Shown here one piece after another: positions 8,786 through 17,180 of a stretch of 64,000 nucleotides of DNA. Where the stretch lies: assembly GCA_038147395.1 (NCBI GenBank), contig JAYQTM010000001.1, forward strand, positions 434,001 to 498,000, read 5' to 3'. The stretch is from Eutrophovita brisbanensis. GTDB taxonomy: Bacteria > Pseudomonadota > Gammaproteobacteria > Burkholderiales > Eutrophovitaceae. The number at the start of each line of letters is the position of its first letter. The first letter of the stretch is position 1. A model generated the notes under the pieces. That model worked only from the letters and a program-made list of their open reading frames with translations, had not been told where the DNA came from and made no database searches. A program made the translations under genes and the position numbers.

Positions 8786-9361
8786 ATGAGACTAGTTGTT
8801 GGCTTGGGGAATCCAGGTTCCAGGTATGAAGAGACTCGCCATAATGTGGGATTCATGTGGTGCGATGAATTAGTCAGAATCAATCATGCGACGTTTCAGG
8901 ACAATGGAAAATTCTCCAGTGAGGTCACTCGGATTGGAGGAAGTCGATCCGACGTGTGGATTTTGAAACCTCAGACATTTATGAATGAAAGTGGGCGAGC
9001 GGTCAGCGCATTCTGTCGCTTCTATGACATTGTGCCGAGTGAGATCATGGTAGTGCACGATGAACTTGATTTGAGTCCCGGTGTAGTCAAAATCAAAAAA
9101 GGTGGTGGACACGGAGGCCACAATGGACTCAAAGATATAGCGAAGGCAATTGGGCCAGATTTTTGGCGTTTAAGGATAGGGATTGGTCACCCGGGAGATA
9201 AAAAAATAGTATCTGACTTCGTTCTTCATCGCCCTACCAAAGAGGAAGGAGAATCTCTCCGAGGATCGTTTGATCGATCTCTAGAGCTTCAAGAAAATAT
9301 TTTAGTTGGGGATATGGATACCGCAATGCTCAAGCTACATTCGAGTAATCCAAAACATTAA
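8786..9361 (+). CDS. pth: Peptidyl-tRNA hydrolase
   Basis: Pth releases peptides from stalled peptidyl-tRNAs. From ATG 8786 it is 191 residues: MRLVVGLGNPGSRYEETRHN includes the catalytic His (about residue 20), followed by KPQTFMNESG and the VVHDELDL motif with the conserved Asp. The longer in-frame reading from 8741 lies inside the rplY terminator and is rejected. It is followed by ychF as in most proteobacteria. Confidence 0.95.
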   Translation: MRLVVGLGNPGSRYEETRHNVGFMWCDELVRINHATFQDNGKFSSEVTRIGGSRSDVWILKPQTFMNESGRAVSAFCRFYDIVPSEIMVVHDELDLSPGVVKIKKGGGHGGHNGLKDIAKAIGPDFWRLRIGIGHPGDKKIVSDFVLHRPTKEEGESLRGSFDRSLELQENILVGDMDTAMLKLHSSNPKH

Positions 9362-9388
9362 TCAAAAATTTAGGCTAAGGAATTAAGT

Positions 9389-10477
9389 ATGAAGTGTGGA
9401 ATTGTTGGGTTACCAAATGTTGGGAAATCCACATTATTTAATGCCTTAACCAAGGCAACAATATCTGCTGAGAACTATCCTTTTTGTACGATCGAGCCGA
9501 ATGTCGGTGTGGTTGAGGTTCCTGATGTCAGGTTGAACGTACTGTCGGAGTTGGTGAAGCCTGAAAAGACGATACCAGCGATTGTCGAATTCGTTGATAT
9601 TGCAGGGCTTGTGGCTGGTGCGTCAAAAGGGGAAGGATTGGGTAACCAATTCTTAGCTAACATACGTGAGACTGATGCAATTGCTCACGTGGTGAGGTGT
9701 TTCTCCGACGAGAATGTGGTTCACGTGAACGGGAAAGTCGATCCGTCGTTTGATGCGGAAGTGATCAATACCGAATTGGCTCTTGCTGACTTGGCATCTG
9801 TTGAGAAGCAACTTTTAAGATTTCAAAAGCAAGCTAGAGCTGGTGGTGACAAGGACGCGCAACGTGTCGTAGATGTATTGCAAAAAGTTGAGTCTGCGTT
9901 GAATCAAGGTAAGCCTGCTAGAGCGCTCGATTTATCGAAAGAGGAGCTTGCTGTACTTCGCCCCTTCTTTTTGTTAACCATGAAGCCCGTGATGTATGTC
10001 GCAAATGTGAGTGACAACGGATTCGATAATAATCCTTATCTCGATGCGTTAGTCGAGCTGTCTAAAGATGAAGGCGCGTCCGTCGTTGCCATCTCTGCAG
10101 CACTTGAGGCGCAACTTATCGATCTAGATGATGAGGAGAAGCAGATATTTTTAGACGACATCGGGATGGAGGAGCCTGGATTGAATCGTGTGATCCGTGC
10201 GGCATATGGTTTGTTGGGTCTTCAAACATACTTCACCGCTGGTAAAAAAGAGGTTAGGGCGTGGACAGTACGCCGAGGTAGCTCGGCACCTCAAGCCGCG
10301 GGGGTGATACACACGGATTTCGAAAAAGGATTCATTCGAGCCGAGGTCATCGGATACGATGACTACGTTAAATTCAAGGGCGAACATGCTGCGAAAGAGG
10401 CCGGTAAGATGCGGCTAGAAGGAAAAGATTATTTGGTGATCGATGGCGATGTCATGCATTTTCGGTTCAACGTGTGA
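9389..10477 (+). CDS. ychF: Redox-regulated ATPase YchF (Obg family)
   Basis: The 362-residue P-loop protein opens with GIVGLPNVGKSTLFNALTKA (Walker A), has DIAGLVAGASKGEGLGNQFL (G3 region) and ends with the TGS domain, finishing MRLEGKDYLVIDGDVMHFRF, which is the canonical YchF terminus. Despite the G-protein fold, the family prefers ATP and associates with ribosomes; it is a regulator of stress responses. It is 27 bases downstream of pth. Confidence 0.95.
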   Translation: MKCGIVGLPNVGKSTLFNALTKATISAENYPFCTIEPNVGVVEVPDVRLNVLSELVKPEKTIPAIVEFVDIAGLVAGASKGEGLGNQFLANIRETDAIAHVVRCFSDENVVHVNGKVDPSFDAEVINTELALADLASVEKQLLRFQKQARAGGDKDAQRVVDVLQKVESALNQGKPARALDLSKEELAVLRPFFLLTMKPVMYVANVSDNGFDNNPYLDALVELSKDEGASVVAISAALEAQLIDLDDEEKQIFLDDIGMEEPGLNRVIRAAYGLLGLQTYFTAGKKEVRAWTVRRGSSAPQAAGVIHTDFEKGFIRAEVIGYDDYVKFKGEHAAKEAGKMRLEGKDYLVIDGDVMHFRFNV

Positions 10478-10556
10478 TGTCGTGTTAAAGCGGTGCACTA
10501 GTATGCGTTTTGTCGATCCTACGAAAGGCTTAATAACACTGGAGTGACTTTGCATT

Positions 10557-11282
10557 ATGGCTGGGCATAGTAAATGGGCGAATATCAAGCACCGTAAGGC
10601 AGCGGCGGATGCCAAACGGGGAAAAATATTTACGAGACTAATTAAAGAAATTACTGTTGCAGCGAGGTTAGGTGGCGGAGAGGTTTCGGCTAATCCCCGT
10701 CTCCGATTGGCTGTTGATAAGGCGCTGGACGCTAATATGCCCAAAGATACGATTGAGCGTGCGATCAAAAAGGGTTCTGGTGGCTTAGAGGGGGTGAATT
10801 ACGAGGAGGCTAGATACGAGGGATACGGTATCGGGGGAGCAGCAGTCATGGTTGATTGCCTCACGGATAACATCAAACGAACTGTCGCTGAGGTCCGGCA
10901 TGCGTTTTCCAAACACGGCGGTAATTTAGGCACTGATGGGTCTGTTGCCTTTCTGTTCAAGCATTGCTCCCAGATAGTGTTTGCTCCCGGAGTTGATGAA
11001 GAGGCAGTGATGGAAGCTGGATTATCCGGTGGTGCTGAGGACGTAGTCGTGAATGATGACGGATCGATAGAAGTTATCGGAGATAATTCAGGACTTCCGG
11101 CGCTGAAAGCAGCGTTTGAAGAGGCAGAATTAAAGCCAGAGATTGCCGAAGTCACTTACAAGCCAACGACCGAAAACGTACTCAGTGGAGAAGATGCTGA
11201 GAAGATGCAAAAACTTTTGGATGCTCTTGAGAACCTCGATGATGTTCAAGATGTTTATACCACTGCCGATTTCCAATCTTGA
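10557..11282 (+). CDS. yebC: YebC/PmpR family protein
   Basis: The 241-residue protein starts with the invariant MAGHSKWANIKHRKAAADAK and contains the acidic C-terminal half typical of the TACO1/YebC family, reported as transcriptional regulators and, more recently, as factors that help ribosomes on difficult peptides. It precedes ruvC by 27 bases, the conserved yebC-ruvCAB order, and may be co-transcribed with it. Confidence 0.95.
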   Translation: MAGHSKWANIKHRKAAADAKRGKIFTRLIKEITVAARLGGGEVSANPRLRLAVDKALDANMPKDTIERAIKKGSGGLEGVNYEEARYEGYGIGGAAVMVDCLTDNIKRTVAEVRHAFSKHGGNLGTDGSVAFLFKHCSQIVFAPGVDEEAVMEAGLSGGAEDVVVNDDGSIEVIGDNSGLPALKAAFEEAELKPEIAEVTYKPTTENVLSGEDAEKMQKLLDALENLDDVQDVYTTADFQS

Positions 11283-11309
11283 TGTTTACTCTGTTGTGGG
11301 CGATTAGCC

Positions 11310-11771
11310 GTGAGAATTCTGGGCATTGATCCGGGTTTGAGAGTTACGGGTTTTGGTGTTATTGAGCAACAAAATAAACAAATCAAATATGTGACTAGTG
11401 GCCGGATCAAGACGAGCGGGTCTGATCTATCGGAGCGGCTAAAAGAAATTGTTGAAGGTGTTGGCGAGGTTATTGCCCAGTATGGGCCCGACGTTGCAGC
11501 TATTGAAAAAGTGTTCGTAAACGTTAACCCGCAATCTACCTTGCTGCTTGGGCAAGCGCGCGGCGCGGCCATTGCCGCCGTCGTAATGAAAAATGTCACC
11601 GTAGCGGAGTTCACCGCTCTTCAAGTGAAGCAGTCAGTTGTTGGGAACGGGCACGCTGATAAATCTCAGGTCCAGGAGATGGTAAGACGATTACTAAATT
11701 TACCGGCAGTTCCATCAACTGATGCTGCAGACGCGCTTGCTTGCGCGATCTGTTACGCTCATTCCCAATAA
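11310..11771 (+). CDS. ruvC: Holliday-junction resolvase RuvC
   Basis: RuvC cleaves Holliday junctions made mobile by RuvAB. GTG start at 11310; the N-terminus MRILGIDPGLRVTGFG holds the catalytic Asp7, IEKVFVN the catalytic Glu, and STDAADALACAICYAH the last two acidic residues. At 153 residues it is shorter than the usual 170-180, lacking the poorly conserved C-terminal tail but none of the active site. It is next to ruvA, 25 bases away. Confidence 0.93.
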   Translation: MRILGIDPGLRVTGFGVIEQQNKQIKYVTSGRIKTSGSDLSERLKEIVEGVGEVIAQYGPDVAAIEKVFVNVNPQSTLLLGQARGAAIAAVVMKNVTVAEFTALQVKQSVVGNGHADKSQVQEMVRRLLNLPAVPSTDAADALACAICYAHSQ

Positions 11772-11796
11772 TATCGATGAGGGCGGTTAAGGAAAG

Positions 11797-12366
11797 ATGA
11801 TCAGTAGAATTCGAGGTGTATTGATCGAAAAAGCACCACCGAACTTGGTGGTCGAGGTCGGGGGAATTTCGTACGATATTGAGGCATCGATGGGTACGAT
11901 CTATGAGATGCCCGATGTCGGTCAGGAAGTGGTTCTACATACTCATTTAGCCATCAGAGAGGATGCACATCTCCTGTATGGTTTTTCAAAGGCTGAGGAG
12001 CGTTCAGTCTTTAGGAAATTATTGAAAGTGAATGGCATAGGCGCAAAAATTGCTCTCGCAATTTTGTCAGCCCTCAGCCTCTCGGATTTGTTGCGAGTTA
12101 TCATGGATGAAGATGTTCTGCGACTCACTAAAGTGCCTGGAGTGGGTAGAAAAACTGCGGAGCGATTGATACTTGAGCTCCGCGGTAAGTTGTCAGACGA
12201 TGTCGCGGGTAGTAACGGATCGGTTTCCGCGAGTTTCTCTGACGATGCTGTGAGCGCGCTGGTTTCTTTGGGCTATTCTGATCGCGACGCGAGGGCGGCA
12301 ATAAAAAATGTTGACTCGGGTTTACCGCTATCGGAGATTATCAGACAAGCATTGAAATTGATGTGA
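11797..12366 (+). CDS. ruvA: Holliday-junction branch-migration protein RuvA
   Basis: RuvA recognises four-way junctions and loads RuvB. The 189-residue product has the N-terminal OB domain (MISRIRGVLIEKAPPNLVVE), two helix-hairpin-helix motifs (LLKVNGIGAKIALAILSAL and LTKVPGVGRKTAERLILEL, about residues 70-135) and a C-terminal RuvB-binding domain (SALVSLGYSDRDARAAI). In this window it is separated from ruvB by an inserted secreted-protein gene. Confidence 0.95.
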   Translation: MISRIRGVLIEKAPPNLVVEVGGISYDIEASMGTIYEMPDVGQEVVLHTHLAIREDAHLLYGFSKAEERSVFRKLLKVNGIGAKIALAILSALSLSDLLRVIMDEDVLRLTKVPGVGRKTAERLILELRGKLSDDVAGSNGSVSASFSDDAVSALVSLGYSDRDARAAIKNVDSGLPLSEIIRQALKLM

Positions 12367-12442
12367 GCTGATAACTTTTTTAGCCTGATTTTACTCGTCT
12401 TCTCTGGTGATTCTGAGCAAAGGCATCGGCTATAATTCAAAG

Positions 12443-13264
12443 ATGATCAACGCATATATTGATATTAGATTTTCTAGTCGCATATACCGGTTAGTCGAGA
12501 GGCCATCTGCTCGGCTTTTCGCCTTAATATCGTTGGTATTTTTAGGATTTTGTTTCGATTCAGCCTCGGCGGACGATAGACTGTCTTCACAGTTGTTGGA
12601 CGCACATGACTTTAAAACGACGACAGCACTCGGCGTGTATTTCTTGAAACAAGAGTCTCGGGTTTCGGTTAGAGCTTATCTCAAGCAAGTTGGTAAAGAG
12701 CGTCAATTAGGACCAAAGTGGAACTCAAGCAGTGCGTGGTGGCGTCAAGCTGAGGAGGCTCTCGTCGAGCTTGTTGAGCCGGAGAGCATCGACGCATTTA
12801 AGTCGACACGGTGGCTAAAAGATGAGTGGAATCAGATGCTCTCGGAGAATTTTGAATCTCGTGAGATCGAGCAAATTCTTTCGCACTTTAGTACAGAGAT
12901 CGGAGCAAAACAGGCGAAGGTCATCAACCACAGCATATCTAAACAAGTTATGATGAGCCTCACTTTCTCTGGGAAATTGAAGCAAAACGTTGCCGGTGCG
13001 GAAGACGATCTGGATTATATGCGTGAGCTCTACAGTGAGGAGGAAAAGGCGATGAGGTTTGCTACCTCAGAATTAGATGGGGTAGCTGCACAAACTTTCG
13101 CGCTGTCCTCGATTGGGAAAAGGTATTTCACTACTCTGATTATTAGTTTAACTGGACGCATAAACGAAAAATTAGATGACATGGTTGAGAGAATTCACGT
13201 TTCTACGGATATCCATAAAGAGGCAATAGAGCCATATGTGTCAGGTTTTTTAGCGAATGGCTAA
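12443..13264 (+). CDS. Unrecognised secreted helical protein between ruvA and ruvB
   Basis: From ATG 12443 the product is 273 residues: a long polar N-region, a hydrophobic core (about residues 26-41, ending FDSASADD, a plausible signal cleavage site), then a helix-rich soluble domain of about 230 residues with no cysteine and no membrane helix. I recognise no family; one stretch (HFSTEIGAKQAKVIN) distantly recalls DUF2059-type proteins, but I would not assign it. A TATAAT at 12431-12436 lies too near the ATG for a usual leader, so a later start or leaderless expression is possible. The insertion between ruvA and ruvB is unusual. Confidence 0.7.
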   Translation: MINAYIDIRFSSRIYRLVERPSARLFALISLVFLGFCFDSASADDRLSSQLLDAHDFKTTTALGVYFLKQESRVSVRAYLKQVGKERQLGPKWNSSSAWWRQAEEALVELVEPESIDAFKSTRWLKDEWNQMLSENFESREIEQILSHFSTEIGAKQAKVINHSISKQVMMSLTFSGKLKQNVAGAEDDLDYMRELYSEEEKAMRFATSELDGVAAQTFALSSIGKRYFTTLIISLTGRINEKLDDMVERIHVSTDIHKEAIEPYVSGFLANG

Positions 13265-13296
13265 TCGGTCTGCCAGATCGTGAGTTACAGGCGAAT

Positions 13297-14340
13297 ATGA
13301 TTGAGACTGATCGACTCGTTTCTGCGAATACAGGACCCGCTGCCGTGGAGGAGGAAACGTCGGAAAGGGCTTTGCGGCCACATCGTTTGGATGACTACGT
13401 CGGCCAAGAAAAAATACGGTCACAACTGAGTATCTTTATTCAAGCGGCATTGTCCCGTCGAGAGGCTTTGGATCATGTGCTGCTCTTTGGCCCACCAGGG
13501 CTCGGGAAAACGACCCTTGCGCACATCATTGCGCGTGAAATGGGGGTTAACGTGCGTCAAACCTCGGGTCCGGTCATTGAAAAAGCTGGAGATTTAGCAG
13601 CACTCCTGACGAATCTCGAACCTAATGACGTGCTCTTCATCGATGAGATACACCGGCTGTCTCCGGCGGTAGAGGAAATTTTGTACCCTGCGCTTGAGGA
13701 TTACCAGTTGGATATCATGATCGGTGAGGGGCCAGCAGCCAGATCCGTAAAGTTGGATTTGCCTCCATTTACTCTGGTAGGTGCGACGACTCGCGCAGGC
13801 ATGTTGACTAATCCGTTGAGGGATCGCTTCGGCATAGTATCCCGCCTTGAGTTTTACACTACCGCAGAGCTGACTCAAATCGTAAGACGTTCAGCATCAC
13901 TACTGAATACCGAGATCAATGAGGATGGTGCGAAAGAAATCGCATCAAGATCAAGGGGGACGCCGCGAATTGCAAATCGGCTGTTAAGGCGGGTAAGAGA
14001 CTTCGCAGACGTCAAATTTGACAGCAAGGTTGATAAAAATGTATCCAATGATGCGCTCAATATTCTTGATGTGGATAACGAGGGTTTAGACATCATGGAC
14101 AGGAAGCTACTCGAGGCTATTATTCGACGATTTTCCGGTGGTCCAGTTGGGGTAGATAACTTGGCCGCGGCAATTGGTGAATCCAGAGATACCATCGAAG
14201 ACGTCATTGAGCCATTTTTGATTCAAGAAGGATATTTGCAAAGAACCCCTAGGGGACGAGTTGCGACAGAGAGAACATACTTGCATTTCGGGTTAGATGA
14301 CCCAAATCAAAAAACGAAAGACCTATTAGGGGGAGTTTAG
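13297..14340 (+). CDS. ruvB: Holliday-junction branch-migration helicase RuvB
   Basis: The AAA+ motor of the RuvAB complex. The 347-residue product contains RPHRLDDYVGQEKIRSQL near the N-terminus, Walker A FGPPGLGKTTLAHIIA, Walker B DVLFIDEIHRL, sensor GATTRAGML and the C-terminal winged helix (GYLQRTPRGRVAT). Full length. Only two bases separate its TAG from the presumed ATT start of ybgC. Confidence 0.96.
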   Translation: MIETDRLVSANTGPAAVEEETSERALRPHRLDDYVGQEKIRSQLSIFIQAALSRREALDHVLLFGPPGLGKTTLAHIIAREMGVNVRQTSGPVIEKAGDLAALLTNLEPNDVLFIDEIHRLSPAVEEILYPALEDYQLDIMIGEGPAARSVKLDLPPFTLVGATTRAGMLTNPLRDRFGIVSRLEFYTTAELTQIVRRSASLLNTEINEDGAKEIASRSRGTPRIANRLLRRVRDFADVKFDSKVDKNVSNDALNILDVDNEGLDIMDRKLLEAIIRRFSGGPVGVDNLAAAIGESRDTIEDVIEPFLIQEGYLQRTPRGRVATERTYLHFGLDDPNQKTKDLLGGV

Positions 14341-14342
14341 GA

Positions 14343-14741
14343 ATTTTCAAAACAACCTGTAGGGTTTACTACCAGGATACAGATGCCGGGGGAATTGTGT
14401 ACCACTCTCGATATCTTGATTTCTATGAGCGCGCCCGAGCCGATTGGTTACGACAGGCTGGATTGTCCTCATCTGAAATCGTGAAAGATTATGGTGTGCT
14501 GCTGGTAGTTAGAAACGTAATGGCTTCCTATCGCCAGCCAGCGAGGCTTGATGACGAGATAACCGTTTCGGTTGACGAGTTGGATCTTGGTCGAGCGCAG
14601 CTTACTCTCCACCAGTCCATTACATTAAATGGATTGATACTCGCGACTGCGAATGTTAACTTGGCCGTTGTCACGCAACAAGATTTTACGCCTACAAGAC
14701 TTCCCGAGGCGATGAGAGAGATATTGGGAGGTTATTTATGA
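14343..14741 (+). CDS. ybgC: Acyl-CoA thioesterase YbgC (apparent ATT start)
   Basis: A hot-dog-fold thioesterase of the Tol-Pal operon. The first ATG/GTG/TTG in frame (GTG 14397) would remove the conserved core RVYYQDTDAGGIVYH, which is encoded in the same frame upstream. Counting from ATT at 14343 the product is 132 residues, and Tyr10, Asp14 and His21 align with Tyr14, Asp18 and His25 of the E. coli protein. No ATG, GTG or TTG exists between the in-frame TGA (14298-14300) and this core. A purine-rich AGGGGGAG at 14329-14336 could serve as ribosome-binding site. Either ATT is the true start or one base is miscalled. Confidence 0.82.
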   Translation: MFKTTCRVYYQDTDAGGIVYHSRYLDFYERARADWLRQAGLSSSEIVKDYGVLLVVRNVMASYRQPARLDDEITVSVDELDLGRAQLTLHQSITLNGLILATANVNLAVVTQQDFTPTRLPEAMREILGGYL

Positions 14742-14763
14742 TTTTTTCTCATGAGGGTGTTGT

Positions 14764-15450
14764 ATGCCGGTAGCAGTTTCCGACGATATGTCAATTCTTT
14801 CTTTGATTGGTAACGCGAGCTTATTGGTTCAACTTGTTATGCTCTCGCTTCTAGGGCTTTCACTTGTCTCGTGGTGGTACATATTCCTGAAGCGAGAGAT
14901 TTTCAAGGATGCGCTAAAAAGTGTTCGTATGTTCGAGCGATATTTATCCTCGACAGATGACCCTGGTAGCCTTTATCAACATGTTAGAGCAAGCAAGGCG
15001 AGAGGTGCGTTAGATAGAATCTTCGAATCTGCGCTAAGGGAGTTCACAAAATTACGTCAACAAAGTGGCGTGTCGATAACGACATTAATGGACGGAACTC
15101 GCCGGGCGATGAATGCGCAGTATCAACGAGAGCTAGATCGTCTCGAGACACATTTATCGTTTCTCGCCACAGTCGGTTCGGTTAGTCCGTATGTGGGGCT
15201 GTTTGGGACGGTATGGGGGATCATGAATGCGTTTCGAGGCCTATCGAATGTTGGTCAGGCAACACTTGCACAAGTCGCGCCTGGTATCGCTGAGGCTCTT
15301 GTTGCAACTGCAATGGGGTTATTCGCGGCAATTCCTGCGGTGTTAGCGTACAACCATTTTGTGCGTGACGTCGAGCGCTTGACATCGAGTTATGACAGCG
15401 GAATTGATGAGATTTCGAACTTATTGCAACGATCAATAAAAACAAGTTGA
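14764..15450 (+). CDS. tolQ: Tol-Pal system proton-channel subunit TolQ
   Basis: TolQ with TolR forms the proton-driven motor that energises TolA. The 228-residue product has the expected three membrane segments (about residues 18-38, 138-158, 170-192) and the conserved VGSVSPYVGLFGTVWGIMNAF stretch at the second helix. Start ATG 14764 (MPVAVSDDMSILSLIGNAS). It opens the tolQRAB-pal-cpoB set. Confidence 0.95.
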   Translation: MPVAVSDDMSILSLIGNASLLVQLVMLSLLGLSLVSWWYIFLKREIFKDALKSVRMFERYLSSTDDPGSLYQHVRASKARGALDRIFESALREFTKLRQQSGVSITTLMDGTRRAMNAQYQRELDRLETHLSFLATVGSVSPYVGLFGTVWGIMNAFRGLSNVGQATLAQVAPGIAEALVATAMGLFAAIPAVLAYNHFVRDVERLTSSYDSGIDEISNLLQRSIKTS

Positions 15451-15484
15451 TCGTCCGACTTTTTGAAAAGCGCTCGGAGAACGT

Positions 15485-15898
15485 ATGGCAAGAAAGAGTC
15501 GAAAAGTAATCAATCAAATGAACGTTGTTCCGTACATCGACGTGATGCTCGTGTTGCTCGTGATTTTTATGGTTACCGCGCCCATGCTTAATCCCGGTGT
15601 CGTTGAGTTACCAAGCGTGGGGGAATCTTCACAAATCCCCGTGCGGCCATTGGAGGTGATCATCAAATCAGGAGGTGACTTTGCCTATGTTGACCGAGAG
15701 CGATCTAAATCGAGCCGAGTCGTTAGTTGGGCTGAGCTGCTGCAAGTGATCAACGACAAGCAAGATGAGAATCCACAGCAACCCGTATTAATTTCGGCAG
15801 ATAAGAATGTGCGTTACGAACGAGTGATGGAAATGATGGACGTGCTGCAAAAGATGAGTGTCGAGCGAGTTGGGCTGATGGTGACGCCAAAGGAATAA
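15485..15898 (+). CDS. tolR: Tol-Pal system subunit TolR
   Basis: A 137-residue inner-membrane protein with one helix (about residues 17-37). The sequence NVVPYIDVMLVLLVIFMVTAP carries the family's proton-path Asp in YIDVMLVLLVIFM. The periplasmic domain (LISADKNVRYERVMEMMDVL) is typical of ExbD/TolR. It is separated from tolQ by 34 bases and its TAA abuts the tolA ATG. Confidence 0.95.
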   Translation: MARKSRKVINQMNVVPYIDVMLVLLVIFMVTAPMLNPGVVELPSVGESSQIPVRPLEVIIKSGGDFAYVDRERSKSSRVVSWAELLQVINDKQDENPQQPVLISADKNVRYERVMEMMDVLQKMSVERVGLMVTPKE

Positions 15899-17170
15899 AT
15901 GCTGCAAAACATGAAGGATCTAAGAGTCAAATCGGGATTGTTATCGATTCTGGTTCACTTCGTGCTGTTTTTATTTCTAGTTGTGAGTTTAAGTTGGAAT
16001 TCTCGAGAGCCTGAGCCCGTGATGGTTGAACTGTGGTCGCCCATTGATGATAGCCAACCTTCAGTCGCTCAGTCGCCCAAGCCCGAACCTAAGCCTCAGC
16101 CCAAACCTGAACCTAAGCCTCAGCCCAAGCCTCAGCCCAAACCTGAACCTAAGCCTCAGCCCAAACCTGAACCTAAGCCTCAGCCCAAACCTGAACCCAA
16201 GCCTCAGCCCAAACCTGAACCCAAGCCTCAGCCCAAACCTGAACCTAAGCCTCAGCCCAAACCTGAACCTAAGCCTCAGCCCAAACCTGAACCTAAGCCA
16301 GGGCCAGAGCGTTCGAGTGATATTGCGTTAAAGAAGAAAAAACGTGAGGAACAGCGTAAGCAAGCCGAAGAAAAAAAACGTGAGGAACAACGGAAACGAG
16401 CCGATGAAAAAAAACGCGAAGAGCAGCGGCGCGCGAAGCTCATTGAGGAGAGAAATAAAAAACGAGCGCGAGAAGAGTTAGAGCAGAAGAAAGAATTAGA
16501 GAGAAAGTTGAATGCTGAGAAAGAAAAACTTGCTGACAAGAAAAAACTTGTTCCTGAAGACAAACTAAAGGACAAAGGTAACAGCGCAGAGATCAAAAAA
16601 ACTGAGATGGAGCGAGAACAGGAAGAGTCAAAGAAACGCATTCAGGAGGAAGAGAGAAGACTCGCCGAAATCAGACGCCAGAGAGAAGAGGAGCGCCGTC
16701 TAGAGGAGCTAGAACGACTTCGGATGATTGAAGAGCTTAGGAGAACGAAAGAAGAAATTAAGGACACGCTGGAAACTTACAATGAAGATGTAAGAGAATC
16801 AGAGGCCCTTCAGAAAAAAAGACAGGTAGCCGATGCGGCCGAGCGTTCGAGAAACAGTGAGCTTCTTGAGGCAGAACTGGAGAGATATGTAGACGCGATA
16901 AGACGGTTGGTTCGCGACGAATGGAGGTGGGGGGGCGATGCTACTAGCTCTGGCTTGAAAGTCGAATTTAAGCTTACGGTGAATAAGAGCGGTGAAGTGA
17001 TTGGAGAACCAAAGCTTATTAAGTCCAGCGGTAATGTCTCTTATGATGAGTCGGTGGCAAAAGCTATTCAAACAGCTCACAAGAAAGCTGGTAGGCTTCC
17101 TGTACCGAAAGAAGAGTCTTTTTATCAAAGCACGTTTGGTCGTGGATTAAATATTATCTTTGAATTTTAG
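15899..17170 (+). CDS. tolA: Tol-Pal system protein TolA
   Basis: TolA bridges inner and outer membranes. The 423-residue product has one membrane helix (about residues 16-34), then an unusual Pro/Lys/Glu/Gln repeat of about 75 residues (about 60-135), a long charged helical region rich in Lys, Glu and Arg (about 140-310) and the C-terminal TolA domain (ELERYVDAIRRLVRDEWRW ... GLNIIFEF). The repeat is likely a rigid polyproline spacer. Its end overlaps the long tolB reading but not the chosen tolB start. Confidence 0.93.
   Translation: MLQNMKDLRVKSGLLSILVHFVLFLFLVVSLSWNSREPEPVMVELWSPIDDSQPSVAQSPKPEPKPQPKPEPKPQPKPQPKPEPKPQPKPEPKPQPKPEPKPQPKPEPKPQPKPEPKPQPKPEPKPQPKPEPKPGPERSSDIALKKKKREEQRKQAEEKKREEQRKRADEKKREEQRRAKLIEERNKKRAREELEQKKELERKLNAEKEKLADKKKLVPEDKLKDKGNSAEIKKTEMEREQEESKKRIQEEERRLAEIRRQREEERRLEELERLRMIEELRRTKEEIKDTLETYNEDVRESEALQKKRQVADAAERSRNSELLEAELERYVDAIRRLVRDEWRWGGDATSSGLKVEFKLTVNKSGEVIGEPKLIKSSGNVSYDESVAKAIQTAHKKAGRLPVPKEESFYQSTFGRGLNIIFEF
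16077..16299 (+). repeat. 24-bp tandem repeat inside tolA coding PKPEPKPQ
   Basis: About nine copies of a 24-base unit (CCCAAACCTGAACCTAAGCC + TCAG) run head to tail within tolA, with some partial units and only occasional synonymous changes (aag/aaa, cct/ccc). Each full unit encodes PKPEPKPQ. The near-identity at DNA level implies recent expansion or gene conversion, so copy number could vary among strains or be collapsed in assembly. Confidence 0.92.
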
Positions 17171-17180
17171 TGGGGTATTA

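Noticed and set aside
15221..15517. Open frame antisense to tolQ/tolR
   Set aside because: It is a shadow of tolQ with no ribosome-binding site or homology.
16077..16299. CRISPR-like array
   Set aside because: The 24-bp repeats are contiguous, with no spacers, in frame in tolA.
16276..16641. Ser/Phe-rich frame antisense to tolA
   Set aside because: Its low-complexity Ser/Phe composition simply mirrors the Lys/Glu/Arg-rich tolA helix.
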